Assembly: GCA_016869715.1 (NCBI GenBank)
Contig: VGDM01000007.1
Coordinates: 60,028-124,027, forward strand
DNA: 64,000 nucleotides
From: Alphaproteobacteria bacterium
GTDB taxonomy: Bacteria > Pseudomonadota > Alphaproteobacteria > Acetobacterales > Acetobacteraceae
Reading direction: 5' to 3'
Shown here one piece after another: positions 1 through 8,914 of the stretch. A model generated the notes under the pieces. The model saw only the letters and a list, made by a program, of their open reading frames with translations. It made no database searches and was not told the DNA's origin. The stretch's first letter is position 1. Each line of letters opens with the position of its first letter. The position numbers and the translations under genes were made by a program.

Positions 1-86
1 TGGGCGCTTAGGCTAGGCCAGAAAGCCGCGAAACAAAACCTCTGCCCCTTGGGCCTGTTTTGGGGTAGGCTTGCCATGCCAGTCGC

Positions 87-1004
87 ATGAGGCAAAACGA
101 TTCCCACTCCCATGATCCCGCTCGGGCCGGGCGCGCGCGCCGGCGAGGCGTTATTTTGGTGATTCTGGCAGCAGCGAGCTTTTCCATCTCTGCGGCTTTC
201 GCGAAGACCATCGGCACCGGCATTCCGGTTGTCGAGGTGATTTTCTTCCGCAATTTTTTCGCGCTGATCCCGCTTTTGCCTGTGATCGTCAGCGCTGGCG
301 GCTTGGCGGCACTGCGCATGCGCAATCCCGGCAGCCATGTATTGCGCACCATTTTCGGCATGATGGGCATGGTTGGGTCGTTTTACGGCTATGTCTATCT
401 GCCCTTGGTGACGGTGACGGCGCTTGGCTTCACCATGCCGCTATTCCTGACCCTGCTTGCCATTCCGATTCTGGGCGAAAAGGTGGGCTGGCGCCGCTGG
501 CTTGCGGTGCTGGTCGGCTTTTGTGGCGTGCTACTGATGGTGCGGCCCGAACAGGGCACAACGGATACGCAATGGCTGGCGCTCGGGCTTTGCCTTTTAG
601 GCGCCTTGGCCTGGGCGCTTGCCATGATTACCATTCGCAAAATGGGTGAGGCGGGCGAAAGCGGCGTCGCCATTGTGTTTTGGTTTGCGGTTTTTTCTGC
701 TGTACTGGCCGGAATTGCGATGATCCCGGTTTGGGTCTGGCCAAGCCCAACGCAATGGGCGCTGCTGGCCGGCATCGGCCTAGTTTCCGCGATTGCGCAA
801 ATCATGATGACGGATGCCTATCGGAAGGGCGAGGCATCGCTGCTGGCACCCTTCGAATATTCCGCGATCATCTGGACCACGGCGCTTGGCGCTTTGATCT
901 GGTCAGAAATGCCGGATGCCTGGGATTTCCTCGGCATCCTAATCCTGGTTGGCGCGGGGCTTTATATTTGGCACCGCGAAATGAAGCTTGGGGTGAAGCG
1001 GTAA
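87..1004 (+). CDS. EamA/DMT-family inner-membrane transporter
   Basis: A 305-residue very hydrophobic protein with about ten membrane segments arranged as two EamA repeats (roughly residues 20-155 and 165-297), preceded by a short basic, hydrophilic N-terminus. This is the drug/metabolite exporter architecture; the substrate cannot be read from sequence, and relatives export amino acids, nucleosides or drugs. The ATG at 87 is the first start in frame. It converges on the esterase gene, whose stop lies 2 bp downstream, so it is probably transcribed alone from within the first 86 bases, where I see no other feature. Confidence 0.85.
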   Translation: MRQNDSHSHDPARAGRARRRGVILVILAAASFSISAAFAKTIGTGIPVVEVIFFRNFFALIPLLPVIVSAGGLAALRMRNPGSHVLRTIFGMMGMVGSFYGYVYLPLVTVTALGFTMPLFLTLLAIPILGEKVGWRRWLAVLVGFCGVLLMVRPEQGTTDTQWLALGLCLLGALAWALAMITIRKMGEAGESGVAIVFWFAVFSAVLAGIAMIPVWVWPSPTQWALLAGIGLVSAIAQIMMTDAYRKGEASLLAPFEYSAIIWTTALGALIWSEMPDAWDFLGILILVGAGLYIWHREMKLGVKR

Positions 1005-1005
1005 A

Positions 1006-1950
1006 TCATATCCCCCAATGCGCGCGCAGGCTGGCGGCGGCATGTTGCAGCACCAGATCGGATTTTGGAATGAAGCGCCCCATGGTCAGGCAGGCATGAA
1101 TCTGATCCGCAACATGCAGATGCGTGACATTCACGCCTTCCTCGTCAAGGCGCTTGGCATAGGCAATGCCTTCATCCACCAGGGGATCAATGCCAGCGGT
1201 CATCAGGAAGGCCGGCGGCAAGCCCTTAAGTGAGGGCGCGCGCAAGGGCGAGGCGCGCCAATCAATGCCCTTTTCATGTGGCCCGAGGTAATGCGCAATG
1301 AACCACTTCATGACATCGCGCGTCAGCACCAGGCCTTCGGTGAAGCGATCATAGGATGGCGGATTTCCAGCCAGATCGGTGACCGGATAGAACAATACCT
1401 GATAATCCGGCATGGGCACCTCACCATCCAGGGCCATCACGGCCAACACGGCGGCCAGGTTTCCACCAGCGCTATCGCCCCCCACCGCAATGCGTGTGCG
1501 ATCAATGCCAAGGCGCTTCGCCTGCCGGCAAATGTAGCGATAGGCGGCGGCAGAATCCTCGACCGCTGCCGGGTAGCGATGTTCGGGCGCAAGGCGGTAG
1601 TCAATGGCAATGACGCATGCCTGCGAGAGACTCGCCAATCGCCGGCAGACCTGATCATGGCTATCAAGATCACCAATCACCCAGCCACCACCATGCATAT
1701 AGACAAGGCAGGGCAAGGCAGCGTCCGGATCAGTGCCAATGCCGCGATAGCGGCGCAAGCGTATCTTGCCGGCGGGGCCGGGGCATTTCAGGTCTTCTAC
1801 CAGCGCGACTTCAGGCGGGTCTGGCTGCATCACGCGGCGGGAAGCGGCGGAAACCTCCCGCGCTTCGGTGGGGGTGAGGGTGTTGAAAGCCGGGCGCTTG
1901 GCTTCCTTGATCAGATTGAGAACATGTTGCGCGCCTCCATCAAGTGTCAT
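1006..1950 (-). CDS. Alpha/beta hydrolase, hormone-sensitive-lipase-type esterase
   Basis: A 314-residue serine esterase of the HSL family (bacterial esterase family IV). The oxyanion-hole motif HGGGW is at residues 86-90 and the nucleophile motif GDSAGG at 158-163 (Ser160). Asp near 255 (DPLVDEG) and His near 285 (QIHACL) complete the expected triad. No signal peptide, so cytoplasmic. It starts 11 bp downstream of the Baeyer-Villiger monooxygenase on the same strand, which suggests one transcript. Such pairs degrade ketones: the oxygenase makes an ester or lactone and the esterase opens it. The actual substrate is unknown. Confidence 0.88.
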   Translation of the reverse strand: MTLDGGAQHVLNLIKEAKRPAFNTLTPTEAREVSAASRRVMQPDPPEVALVEDLKCPGPAGKIRLRRYRGIGTDPDAALPCLVYMHGGGWVIGDLDSHDQVCRRLASLSQACVIAIDYRLAPEHRYPAAVEDSAAAYRYICRQAKRLGIDRTRIAVGGDSAGGNLAAVLAVMALDGEVPMPDYQVLFYPVTDLAGNPPSYDRFTEGLVLTRDVMKWFIAHYLGPHEKGIDWRASPLRAPSLKGLPPAFLMTAGIDPLVDEGIAYAKRLDEEGVNVTHLHVADQIHACLTMGRFIPKSDLVLQHAAASLRAHWGI

Positions 1951-1961
1951 GAGCCTTCCCC

Positions 1962-3593
1962 TTATTCCGCCGCCGCTGCGGGCCGTTCCGCACCACCGAA
2001 ATGAAAGCCACGATAGCCATCGGCGGCAATTTCATTGCAGAGCACACGATAACTTCCAACACCACCCACATAGGGCATGAAAAGCCTTGGTTTGCCCGGC
2101 ACATTGGCACCCATATACCAGGATGCCGCGCGGGGGTAGAGCGTACGATGCGCAACCGTATTGACTTCTTCTACCCAATGATCTTCCGCGTCACGATCAG
2201 CCTCAATCGTGGCATGGCCCTTGGCCTGCATGCCCGCGAGGCAATCCATGATCCAATCCACATGCTGTTCGATGGAAACGATCATATTGCTGAGGACGGA
2301 TGGGCTGCCTGGACCTGTGATCATGAACATATTGGGAAAGCCTGCGGTCATGATGCCAAGCAGCGTGCGCGGCCCGGCTTCCCATTTCGCATTGAGGCTT
2401 TCACCTGCGCGACCCTTGATATCCACGCCGAGTAGCGCGCCGGTCATCGCATCAAAGCCGGTGGCAAAAACGATGTCGTCAAGTTCATACACTGTACCGC
2501 CCGCTTCAATACCAGTCGCCGTAATGCGCGTGATCGGCGCTTCATGCAGGTCAATCAGCGTGACATTGGGGCGGTTATAGGTTTCGTAATAATGCGTATC
2601 CACGCAAATGCGCTTGGTGCCGATTGGATGGTTACGTGGGCAGAGTTTCTCAGCCGTGGCTGGGTCCTTAACGGTTTCACGAATCTTGCCGCGCACGAAG
2701 TCAGCCGCCGTGTCATTGGCGGCCTGATCCAGCAGCAGATCGCGGAAGGACCCCATGAAGGCCGTGCCGCCCACGCCCCAGCGCTTTTCATATTCAGCGT
2801 GCCGTTCCTCGGCACTAACCGACATGGCGGGCGTGTCGCTCAGCCCATAGAGGATGCCGGTGCGCATCATGCGCGCCTTTTGCCGGAGATTGGCGTAATC
2901 GCCCTTCCAGCTTTGCTCATATTCATCATCCATCGGGCGATTGCGCGATGGAATGCTGAAATTGGGCGTGCGCTGAAAAACCGTGAGCCGTGCTACTTCT
3001 TCCGCAATCACTGGGATGGATTGAATAGCGGAAGACCCGGTGCCGATCACGGCCACCCTGCGCCCGGCGAAATCCACCTTATGATGCGGCCAATAGCCGG
3101 TATGGAATTGCCGCCCCTTGAAATCGGCGATGCCGCCGATATCCGGCAAGCGGGCTGCGGAAAGGCACCCGGTCGCCATGAAGAAATAACGCGCGGTAAG
3201 CTTCTCACCACGGTTGGTGGCAATGCGCCAGAGCCCGGCGGCATCATCCCAAGCGGCATCGGTTACGCGGGTTTCGAAGCGGATATCGCGGCGCAAATCG
3301 AAGTGTTCCGCGACATGGCGTGCATAGGCCAGGATTTCCGGCTGCGCGGCAAAGCGTTCAGACCAGCGCCATTCCTGCTGCAATTCCTCAGAGAAGGAAA
3401 AGGAATATTGCATGCTTTCCACATCGCAGCGCGCACCAGGATAGCGGTTCCAATACCAGGTGCCGCCCACATCATCCGCCGCTTCCAGGCAAATCGCTTT
3501 AATACCAAGACCGCGCAGGCGATGCAGCAGGTAAAGCCCGGCAAAGCCTGCGCCCACAATGACAGCGCCATGATGTTCCTGTGCCATGCTCAT
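1962..3593 (-). CDS. Flavin-dependent Baeyer-Villiger monooxygenase
   Basis: A 543-residue class B flavoprotein monooxygenase. The FAD-binding Rossmann motif GAGFAG is at residues 14-19 and the NADPH-binding motif GTGSSA at 184-189. Between them FKGRQFHTGYWP (158-169) matches the Baeyer-Villiger fingerprint FxGxxxHxxxW, which separates these enzymes from simple N-hydroxylating FMOs. Length fits cyclohexanone/phenylacetone monooxygenases. It inserts oxygen next to a carbonyl using NADPH and O2 to give an ester or lactone. It is the first gene of a likely two-gene operon with the esterase and is divergent from the hydrolase at 3698, with about 100 bp between. Confidence 0.9.
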   Translation of the reverse strand: MSMAQEHHGAVIVGAGFAGLYLLHRLRGLGIKAICLEAADDVGGTWYWNRYPGARCDVESMQYSFSFSEELQQEWRWSERFAAQPEILAYARHVAEHFDLRRDIRFETRVTDAAWDDAAGLWRIATNRGEKLTARYFFMATGCLSAARLPDIGGIADFKGRQFHTGYWPHHKVDFAGRRVAVIGTGSSAIQSIPVIAEEVARLTVFQRTPNFSIPSRNRPMDDEYEQSWKGDYANLRQKARMMRTGILYGLSDTPAMSVSAEERHAEYEKRWGVGGTAFMGSFRDLLLDQAANDTAADFVRGKIRETVKDPATAEKLCPRNHPIGTKRICVDTHYYETYNRPNVTLIDLHEAPITRITATGIEAGGTVYELDDIVFATGFDAMTGALLGVDIKGRAGESLNAKWEAGPRTLLGIMTAGFPNMFMITGPGSPSVLSNMIVSIEQHVDWIMDCLAGMQAKGHATIEADRDAEDHWVEEVNTVAHRTLYPRAASWYMGANVPGKPRLFMPYVGGVGSYRVLCNEIAADGYRGFHFGGAERPAAAAE

Positions 3594-3697
3594 CCTCCAA
3601 GGCGTGTCCTCCGGGGGGTAGCGGAAATCGCTCCACCGGGACTGTCAATGCCGAAAACGCGCGTTATGCTACCCGAAATGCGTAAAGGGGAAAGTCC

Positions 3698-4570
3698 ATG
3701 GATACAGGTTTTCAGCTTGGCGAGCTCACGATACAACGGGTTGTTGAGGAAGAAAGACCTATCTTTGACCCGCTGACCTTTTTCCCGACCCTGACGCTGG
3801 ATTTGCTGGCAGAAAACCGCGACTGGTTGCAACCCAAGGCGTTGGACCCGGAGACTGGGAAGTTGATGCTTTGCATCCAATCCTGGGTGGTACGCACGCC
3901 GCATCATAATATCCTGATCGATACCTGCGTTGGCAATGACAAGACGCGGCCCAGCCATCCCTTTTGGCACCAGATGAAGAGCAATGCCTATATGCGCAAC
4001 CTGGGGGCACTGGGGCTTGGCGTTGGCGATATTGATTTTGTCATGTGCACGCATTTGCATGTGGACCACGTGGGCTGGAATACGCGGCTTGAAGATGGCC
4101 GCTGGGTGCCGAGTTTTCCCAAGGCACGCTATCTTTTCGCGAAGGAAGAATATGCCCATTGGGAAAGGGAACACGCGAAGGCACCCTCGCCGGTTTTCTC
4201 CGATAGCGTGCTGCCCGTGGTGGAAGCCAGACGCGTGGAATTTGTTGCAAACGACTATCAGATGAATGATCTGGTAAAATTGGAATCAACGCCCGGTCAT
4301 ACGCCGGATCATGTCGCGGTGCGGCTCGGCAAGAAGGGCGCGGATGCGCTGGCGACGGGGGATTTGATCCATTCGCCCTTGCAGGCGCGTTATCCGGAAA
4401 TTTCGATGCGTGCCGATAGTAGTCCCGTGCAGGCAGCGGCTACCAGGCGGCGCGTTTTGGAATGCGCCTGTGATACCTCAACCATTCTCTGCTTTGGCCA
4501 TTTCCCTTCGCCATCCCGCGGACGGATCAAGCGTTGGGGCAATGGGTTCCGTGCCGAGCTGGTGGATTGA
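3698..4570 (+). CDS. MBL-fold metallohydrolase
   Basis: A 290-residue metallo-beta-lactamase-fold protein. The metal motif HLHVDH lies at residues 119-124; later ligands appear in STPGHTPDH (about 205), GDLIHS (about 226) and CFGHF (about 272). This layout is typical of the lactonase/hydrolase branch rather than true beta-lactamases. No signal peptide. It starts a plus-strand run with a Bug receptor 3 bp downstream and an enoyl-CoA hydratase after that, so it probably acts on an imported or catabolic intermediate. Given the Baeyer-Villiger enzyme across the divergent promoter, a lactone substrate is possible but inferred. Confidence 0.85.
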   Translation: MDTGFQLGELTIQRVVEEERPIFDPLTFFPTLTLDLLAENRDWLQPKALDPETGKLMLCIQSWVVRTPHHNILIDTCVGNDKTRPSHPFWHQMKSNAYMRNLGALGLGVGDIDFVMCTHLHVDHVGWNTRLEDGRWVPSFPKARYLFAKEEYAHWEREHAKAPSPVFSDSVLPVVEARRVEFVANDYQMNDLVKLESTPGHTPDHVAVRLGKKGADALATGDLIHSPLQARYPEISMRADSSPVQAAATRRRVLECACDTSTILCFGHFPSPSRGRIKRWGNGFRAELVD

Positions 4571-4573
4571 GCC

Positions 4574-5527
4574 ATGAGGAAGATCTTCGCGCTATTCGTT
4601 TGGCTGCTGCTTCCGGCCTTGGCTTTCGCGCAAACCACTTGGCCCAATCGGCCCATCAGCCTGATTGTGCCCTACCCGCCGGGCGGCAGCACGGATAACG
4701 TCGCGCGGCCCTTAGTGCAGGAATGGGGCAAAGTGCTGGGCCAAACCGTCGTTATTGAAAACCGTGGCGGAGCTGGTGGCACGATTGGCGCTGATCTGGT
4801 CGCGCGAGCACGGTCCGATGGCCATACGCTGCTGCTTTTCCCAACGGCGATTTTCACCATCAGCCTCCATATGATGCAGCTTCCCTATGATGTGGATCGC
4901 GCTTTTGTGCCGATTGCACGCGTCGCCGCTTCCGATGCCTTCGTCATTATCCATCCTTCCGTGCCGGCACGGCATATCCGTGAATTGGTCGCACTCGCCA
5001 AGCAAAAGCCTGGCGAATTGCGCTTCGGTTCCGCGGGCAACGGCACCATCACGCAGCTGCAATGTGAAATCTTCGCGGAGGCTGCCGGCATCAAGCTGGA
5101 ACACGTGCCTTATCGCGGTTCCGGTCAATCCTTCATTGATCTGCTCGCAGGGCGGATTCAAATGATTTGCGATCCAGCTGCGCTGCCCGGCGTGCGTGAT
5201 GGCCGCTTAATTGCACTCGCGAGTTTCGGTGATCGGCGGCATGAGGAATTCAAGGATGTGCCGACGCTGATGGAATTGGGCCTCGCGGAACGTGGCGCCA
5301 TGTCCTGGTTTGGCATCGCCGCGCCCGCAGGCACACCGCCTGACATCCAAGCCCGCATTACGGCCACGCTTGAGGAATCGCTCCGCGCGCCTGCGATTGC
5401 TTCCGGCATGGCGATTGGCGGGTTGCGGCCAGCCTTTGAAACAGGGGATGCCTTTACCCGGCGCATCCGCGAAGATCGTGCCGTTTTCCAAGGGGTGATC
5501 GAAAGAACAGGAGCGAAAGTGAACTGA
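4574..5527 (+). CDS. Bug-family (TctC-like) periplasmic solute-binding protein
   Basis: A 317-residue extracytoplasmic receptor of the tripartite tricarboxylate transporter family. Residues 1-19 form a signal peptide ending ALAFAQ; the mature protein begins with WPNRPISLIVPYPPGGSTD, the Bug signature, and carries the paired GAGG/IGADLVA segment. These bind small carboxylates or aromatic acids in the periplasm. No TctA/TctB membrane genes are nearby, so the partner must be encoded elsewhere, as is common where Bug genes are numerous. The ATG follows the upstream stop by 3 bp, indicating translational coupling. Confidence 0.9.
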   Translation: MRKIFALFVWLLLPALAFAQTTWPNRPISLIVPYPPGGSTDNVARPLVQEWGKVLGQTVVIENRGGAGGTIGADLVARARSDGHTLLLFPTAIFTISLHMMQLPYDVDRAFVPIARVAASDAFVIIHPSVPARHIRELVALAKQKPGELRFGSAGNGTITQLQCEIFAEAAGIKLEHVPYRGSGQSFIDLLAGRIQMICDPAALPGVRDGRLIALASFGDRRHEEFKDVPTLMELGLAERGAMSWFGIAAPAGTPPDIQARITATLEESLRAPAIASGMAIGGLRPAFETGDAFTRRIREDRAVFQGVIERTGAKVN

Positions 5528-5528
5528 C

Positions 5529-6269
5529 ATGGAACATGTAACCGTTACCGATGAAGGCCCTATCCGCATCGTTACGCTGAATAATCCTGCTAAAGGTAAT
5601 GCCATCAGCAAACCAATGGGAGAGGCGGTGCAGGCCGCCATGCGTGAATTTGAAGCGCGCGATGATTTGCGCTCAGCCATCATCACTGCCGCCGGCACGC
5701 GCGCCTTTACCTTTGGCGCTGATGTCTCCGATCCGCCCGAATTATGGCGCACCATTCCAAGTGTCGGCTATCGGCCACTCAAGCCCGTGATTTGCGCGGT
5801 TGAAGGCTGGTGTGTGGGTGGCGGCATTGTGCTGGCGATGATGGCTGATTTGCTGGTCTGCGGCAAAAGCGCAAAATTCTATTATCCGGAAGCAAAACTT
5901 GGCCTGACGGGCGGCATGATCGCGGGCCTGGTCAGCCGCATTCCGCACAAGATCGCGATGGAAATCATGCTGCTCTGCCGCACCGTGGATGCGGATCGCG
6001 CCGCTTCGATCGGGCTCGTGAATGAGGTGGTGGAAGACGGCAAGGCTTTGGAAACTGCCAAGGCTTGGGCCTTGGAACTAACCGGCATGGCGCCCATGGT
6101 TGTTGCGGAGCTGAAGCGCATGGTAACCGAGGAGATCCTGCCGCGCGGCCCTTCAGAGCAAATGGCGATCCATGGCCAACGCATGGGCGCCATTCGCGCT
6201 TCTGAGGATTTTGCCGAAGGCAAGGCCGCCTTTCGCGAAAAGCGCCCGCCACGTTTTCGCGGGCGCTGA
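5529..6269 (+). CDS. Enoyl-CoA hydratase/isomerase family protein
   Basis: A 246-residue crotonase-fold protein. The N-terminus has the typical IVTLNNPAKGNAIS pattern, an oxyanion-hole stretch FTFGADVSD, and the second oxyanion segment CVGGGIVLAMMADL. The usual catalytic glutamate region reads YYPEAKLGLTGG. Family members hydrate, isomerise or cleave acyl-CoA intermediates in fatty or aromatic acid breakdown. It starts 1 bp after the Bug gene stop, so the three genes from 3698 probably form one operon for uptake and catabolism of an unknown acid. The exact reaction is not predictable. Confidence 0.85.
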   Translation: MEHVTVTDEGPIRIVTLNNPAKGNAISKPMGEAVQAAMREFEARDDLRSAIITAAGTRAFTFGADVSDPPELWRTIPSVGYRPLKPVICAVEGWCVGGGIVLAMMADLLVCGKSAKFYYPEAKLGLTGGMIAGLVSRIPHKIAMEIMLLCRTVDADRAASIGLVNEVVEDGKALETAKAWALELTGMAPMVVAELKRMVTEEILPRGPSEQMAIHGQRMGAIRASEDFAEGKAAFREKRPPRFRGR

Positions 6270-6277
6270 TCCCAAAA

Positions 6278-6967
6278 TCAGGGGAACATGGCGACGGCGC
6301 GGATGGGGCTTGCCGTACCCCCCTTGATCTTCAGCGGAAAGCCAATGAAGGTGAAGCGCCCGCGGCCAATCAGCTTATCCAGATTGGCGAGGCATTCCAT
6401 ATGCGTAATGCCACGCTCGGCGCAGGCCATATGGGCCTGGAAATTCAACTCCCCCTCTGGCGCGGGGCTGATTGCTTCCACCCCGAACATGCCAATGCCG
6501 CGATCCGCGAGCCAATGGACCGATTCCAGCGCAAGCCCCGGGAAATCATGCAAATAGCCAGGCTTGCCGAGCAGTCTTTCATTCGTTGCCATCCAGATCA
6601 GCATCGTATCGCCCTTCCGGATTTCCTGGCCTGATTTGGCGAGCGCGGCTTCCATTTCCTTCACAGTAATGGCGTGCTTGAGCGGCACATGGGAAAGGTC
6701 AAGGCAAATCGCGCTGGTGTAAAATTTTTCGAGCGGCATTTGCTCAATGGAAAGTGCATCGGGCCGCGGGTCAAAATGCACCGGTGCATCCACATGCGTG
6801 CCAGCATGATCCGACATGGAAAAATAAAGCGCCTTGCTGGTGAACACCGTATTGCCGGCGACCTTCTTTTCGCTGTGGTCACCCCAGACGGTCATCACCA
6901 CAGGCGGGTGGCTGGGATGCGTCTGGGTGCGGTGAAAGATCTCTCGGCTGAGGTCAACGAATTCCAT
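6278..6967 (-). CDS. Cyclase-family (kynurenine-formamidase-like) metal-dependent hydrolase
   Basis: A 229-residue member of the Cyclase/KynB fold. The metal-binding core HAGTHVDAPVHF lies at residues 54-65. The family includes arylformamidases, isatin hydrolases and polyketide cyclases. It differs in length and sequence from the two cyclase paralogues at 51 kb. It is the last gene of a minus-strand run after a DUF1028 gene and a broken tartrate-dehydrogenase-like gene, so a role in a hydroxy-acid or amide pathway is likely but unspecified. It converges on the enoyl-CoA hydratase with 8 bp between. Confidence 0.85.
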   Translation of the reverse strand: MEFVDLSREIFHRTQTHPSHPPVVMTVWGDHSEKKVAGNTVFTSKALYFSMSDHAGTHVDAPVHFDPRPDALSIEQMPLEKFYTSAICLDLSHVPLKHAITVKEMEAALAKSGQEIRKGDTMLIWMATNERLLGKPGYLHDFPGLALESVHWLADRGIGMFGVEAISPAPEGELNFQAHMACAERGITHMECLANLDKLIGRGRFTFIGFPLKIKGGTASPIRAVAMFP

Positions 6968-6993
6968 GGGGCATTTCCTTTTGCAAACGCGTT

Positions 6994-8070
6994 TCAGACA
7001 TTGACGCTGCGAATGGCGTTGATGATGGCGTCCGTCACCTGATCCGTCGTGGCCTTGCCGCCCAAATCGGGTGTCAGCACATCGCCGCGGCTGGTCACCA
7101 ATTCCACCGCGCGCATAAGCTTCGTCGCCGCCGTTGACTCACCAAGGTGCCCCAGCATCATTGAAGTGGTCCAGAAGGCGCCAAGCGGATTGGCAATGCC
7201 CTTGCCGGTGATATCAAAGGCTCAACCATGGATCGGTTCAAACATGGAAGGGCGCTTGCGAGACGGATCAATATTGCCTGTCGCGCCAATTCCGAGTGAC
7301 CCCGCCAGGGCCGCCGCAAGGTCAGACAGGATATCCGCATGCAAATTGGTGGCGACTACCGTATCAACACTGCCGGGCTTCATCACCATGCGCGCGGTCA
7401 TGGCATCCACCAGCATTTTGTCGACAGTAAGGGCTGGGTATTGTGCGGTGACTTCGGCGCAAACCTCATCCCACATCACCATGCCATGACGCTGCGCGTT
7501 GGATTTCGTCACTACCGTCAAATGCTTGCGCGGGCGTGACATGGCGACTTCGCAGGCATGGCGGCAAATGCGCGCGATGCCTTCGCGGGTGAAGACAGCG
7601 ACATCCATCGCGACTTCAATCGGCAGGCCGCGATGCGCGCGCCCGCCAACGCCGGCATATTCGCCCTCACTAACTTCGCGGACGATCACCCAATCAATCT
7701 GTTCCCCCAGATCAGGCCGCAAGGGGCCGTTGATGCCGGGCAGCAGGCGCGTCGGGCGAACATTGGCGTATTGGTCAAAGCCCTGGCAGATCGCCAAACG
7801 CAATTCCCATAGCGTGACATGGTCAGGAATATCCGGCGCACCAACCGCGCCGAAGAAAATCGCATCAAAGCCCTGCAATTGCCGCAAGCCATCTTCTGGC
7901 ATCATCCGCCCGGTGCGGCGATAGTAATCACTGCCCCAATCGAAATCCTGAAAATCCAGCCTGAAGCTACCATTTTTTTCAGCCAGAGCCTGCAAAACGC
8001 GGCAGCCCGCCCTGATGACATCCGGCCCGATGCCATCGCCACCCATGGCGGCAATGCGATAGTTCTTCAT
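6994..8070 (-). pseudogene. Tartrate/isopropylmalate-type dehydrogenase with one in-frame TGA
   Basis: Reading from ATG 8070 gives an isocitrate/isopropylmalate-family NAD-dependent beta-decarboxylating dehydrogenase closest to tartrate dehydrogenase (TtuC/YeaU-like: DWGSDYYRRTGRMMPED, FDAIFFGAVG, FDQYANVRP). A TGA at 7222-7224 stops it after MFEPIHG, yet the same frame continues as AFDITGKGIANPLGAFWT and ends normally at 6994, 359 codons in all with no frameshift. In relatives the interrupted position is a conserved Ser (HGSA). A C-to-G change in TCA explains it. The truncated product lacks about 75 C-terminal residues and is probably inactive. Recent mutation or sequencing error are the alternatives. 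Confidence 0.8.
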
Positions 8071-8086
8071 GATTACTGCTTTCCTT

Positions 8087-8809
8087 TCACGGGCGCCGCA
8101 GGCGCAAATCCAAGCCGCGCGTAATCCAAGCGGCTTCAATGACATCAAGATCGATCTCTCCGGAAGGATTGGCCTTGCTGGGCCGGGAAGCAAGCCCAGG
8201 CTCGGCCTGAATGCGCCACAGGCCAAGCAGGCGGCGCAGTTCCGTAAGCGGCGCCGTATGATCATCCACGCGTAGATTGATATCTGGGAAATCCTCGGTT
8301 GTGGTCAGAACAAGTGCGGCAGATTGCCTACCGCGCTTGTCACCGCCTGCGGCTTGGCCCGCATCCAGCGCGGTGATCAGGCGTTCCGGTAGCGCAAGCC
8401 CGGCATTGGCACGGAAACTGTCAAAGCTTGCCTGCACCACTGCGCCGCCTGCCAGCATATTGCCGGCGACGCTAAAGCCATCACCACTCAGATGCCCGCA
8501 CCATTCAACACAATTCTCACCGGTCCAGGCAGCGTTGCGACCATGGCAATCCACCGCATGAATTTGCCGCAAGCCCTTGCCTTCATCACCCACCAGCGCC
8601 GCTTCAATCGCCTTGGCTGGCGTCAGGCCACGTTCCAGGCCTTGCAGCACGGCCGGGCCCAGATAGCGATTGCTCATGGATTGCGTGCTGACGGCGCCCA
8701 CACCGGATTTCAGAAAAGGGCAAGTGGCCCCAACTGCGATATTACAGGTGGTGACCGCCACCGCGAAGGCGCCCGTGGCGGGATCATGCGCAACAATGGA
8801 CCAGGTCAT
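8087..8809 (-). CDS. DUF1028 family protein
   Basis: A 240-residue protein of the DUF1028 family (Ntn-hydrolase-like). The N-terminus MTWSIVAHDPATGAFAVAVTT and the segments AVSTQSMSNRYLGPAVL, GHLSGDGFSVAGNML and DDHTAPLTELRRLL are characteristic. Function in the family is not established; it is often found beside amidases and peptide-uptake genes. I chose ATG 8809 because homology begins there; an upstream in-frame ATG at 8881 would add 24 unrelated residues. It heads the minus-strand run with the dehydrogenase 16 bp downstream. Confidence 0.82.
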   Translation of the reverse strand: MTWSIVAHDPATGAFAVAVTTCNIAVGATCPFLKSGVGAVSTQSMSNRYLGPAVLQGLERGLTPAKAIEAALVGDEGKGLRQIHAVDCHGRNAAWTGENCVEWCGHLSGDGFSVAGNMLAGGAVVQASFDSFRANAGLALPERLITALDAGQAAGGDKRGRQSAALVLTTTEDFPDINLRVDDHTAPLTELRRLLGLWRIQAEPGLASRPSKANPSGEIDLDVIEAAWITRGLDLRLRRP

Positions 8810-8914
8810 GTGGCGGGCCTTTTTTTTGCAATCAGGTTCAAGCTTAACCGCGCCGAGGCGCTTGCAGGAAGCCCGCCGCATGCCAAAATAGCCTGATACG
8901 GGGGGGTTATTGCC

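Noticed and set aside
8..370. A 120-codon minus-strand open frame at the window start.
   Set aside because: Antisense to the EamA transporter, with no domain and no start signal.
2544..3776. A 410-codon plus-strand open frame opposite the Baeyer-Villiger monooxygenase.
   Set aside because: The minus-strand protein carries all family motifs; the plus frame has none.
7180..7224. The TGA in the tartrate-type dehydrogenase as a selenocysteine codon; a small GGCAA/TTGCC hairpin lies just downstream.
   Set aside because: The family has Ser here, not Cys, the downstream hairpin is made of conserved coding sequence, and nothing else in the window points to selenoprotein synthesis.
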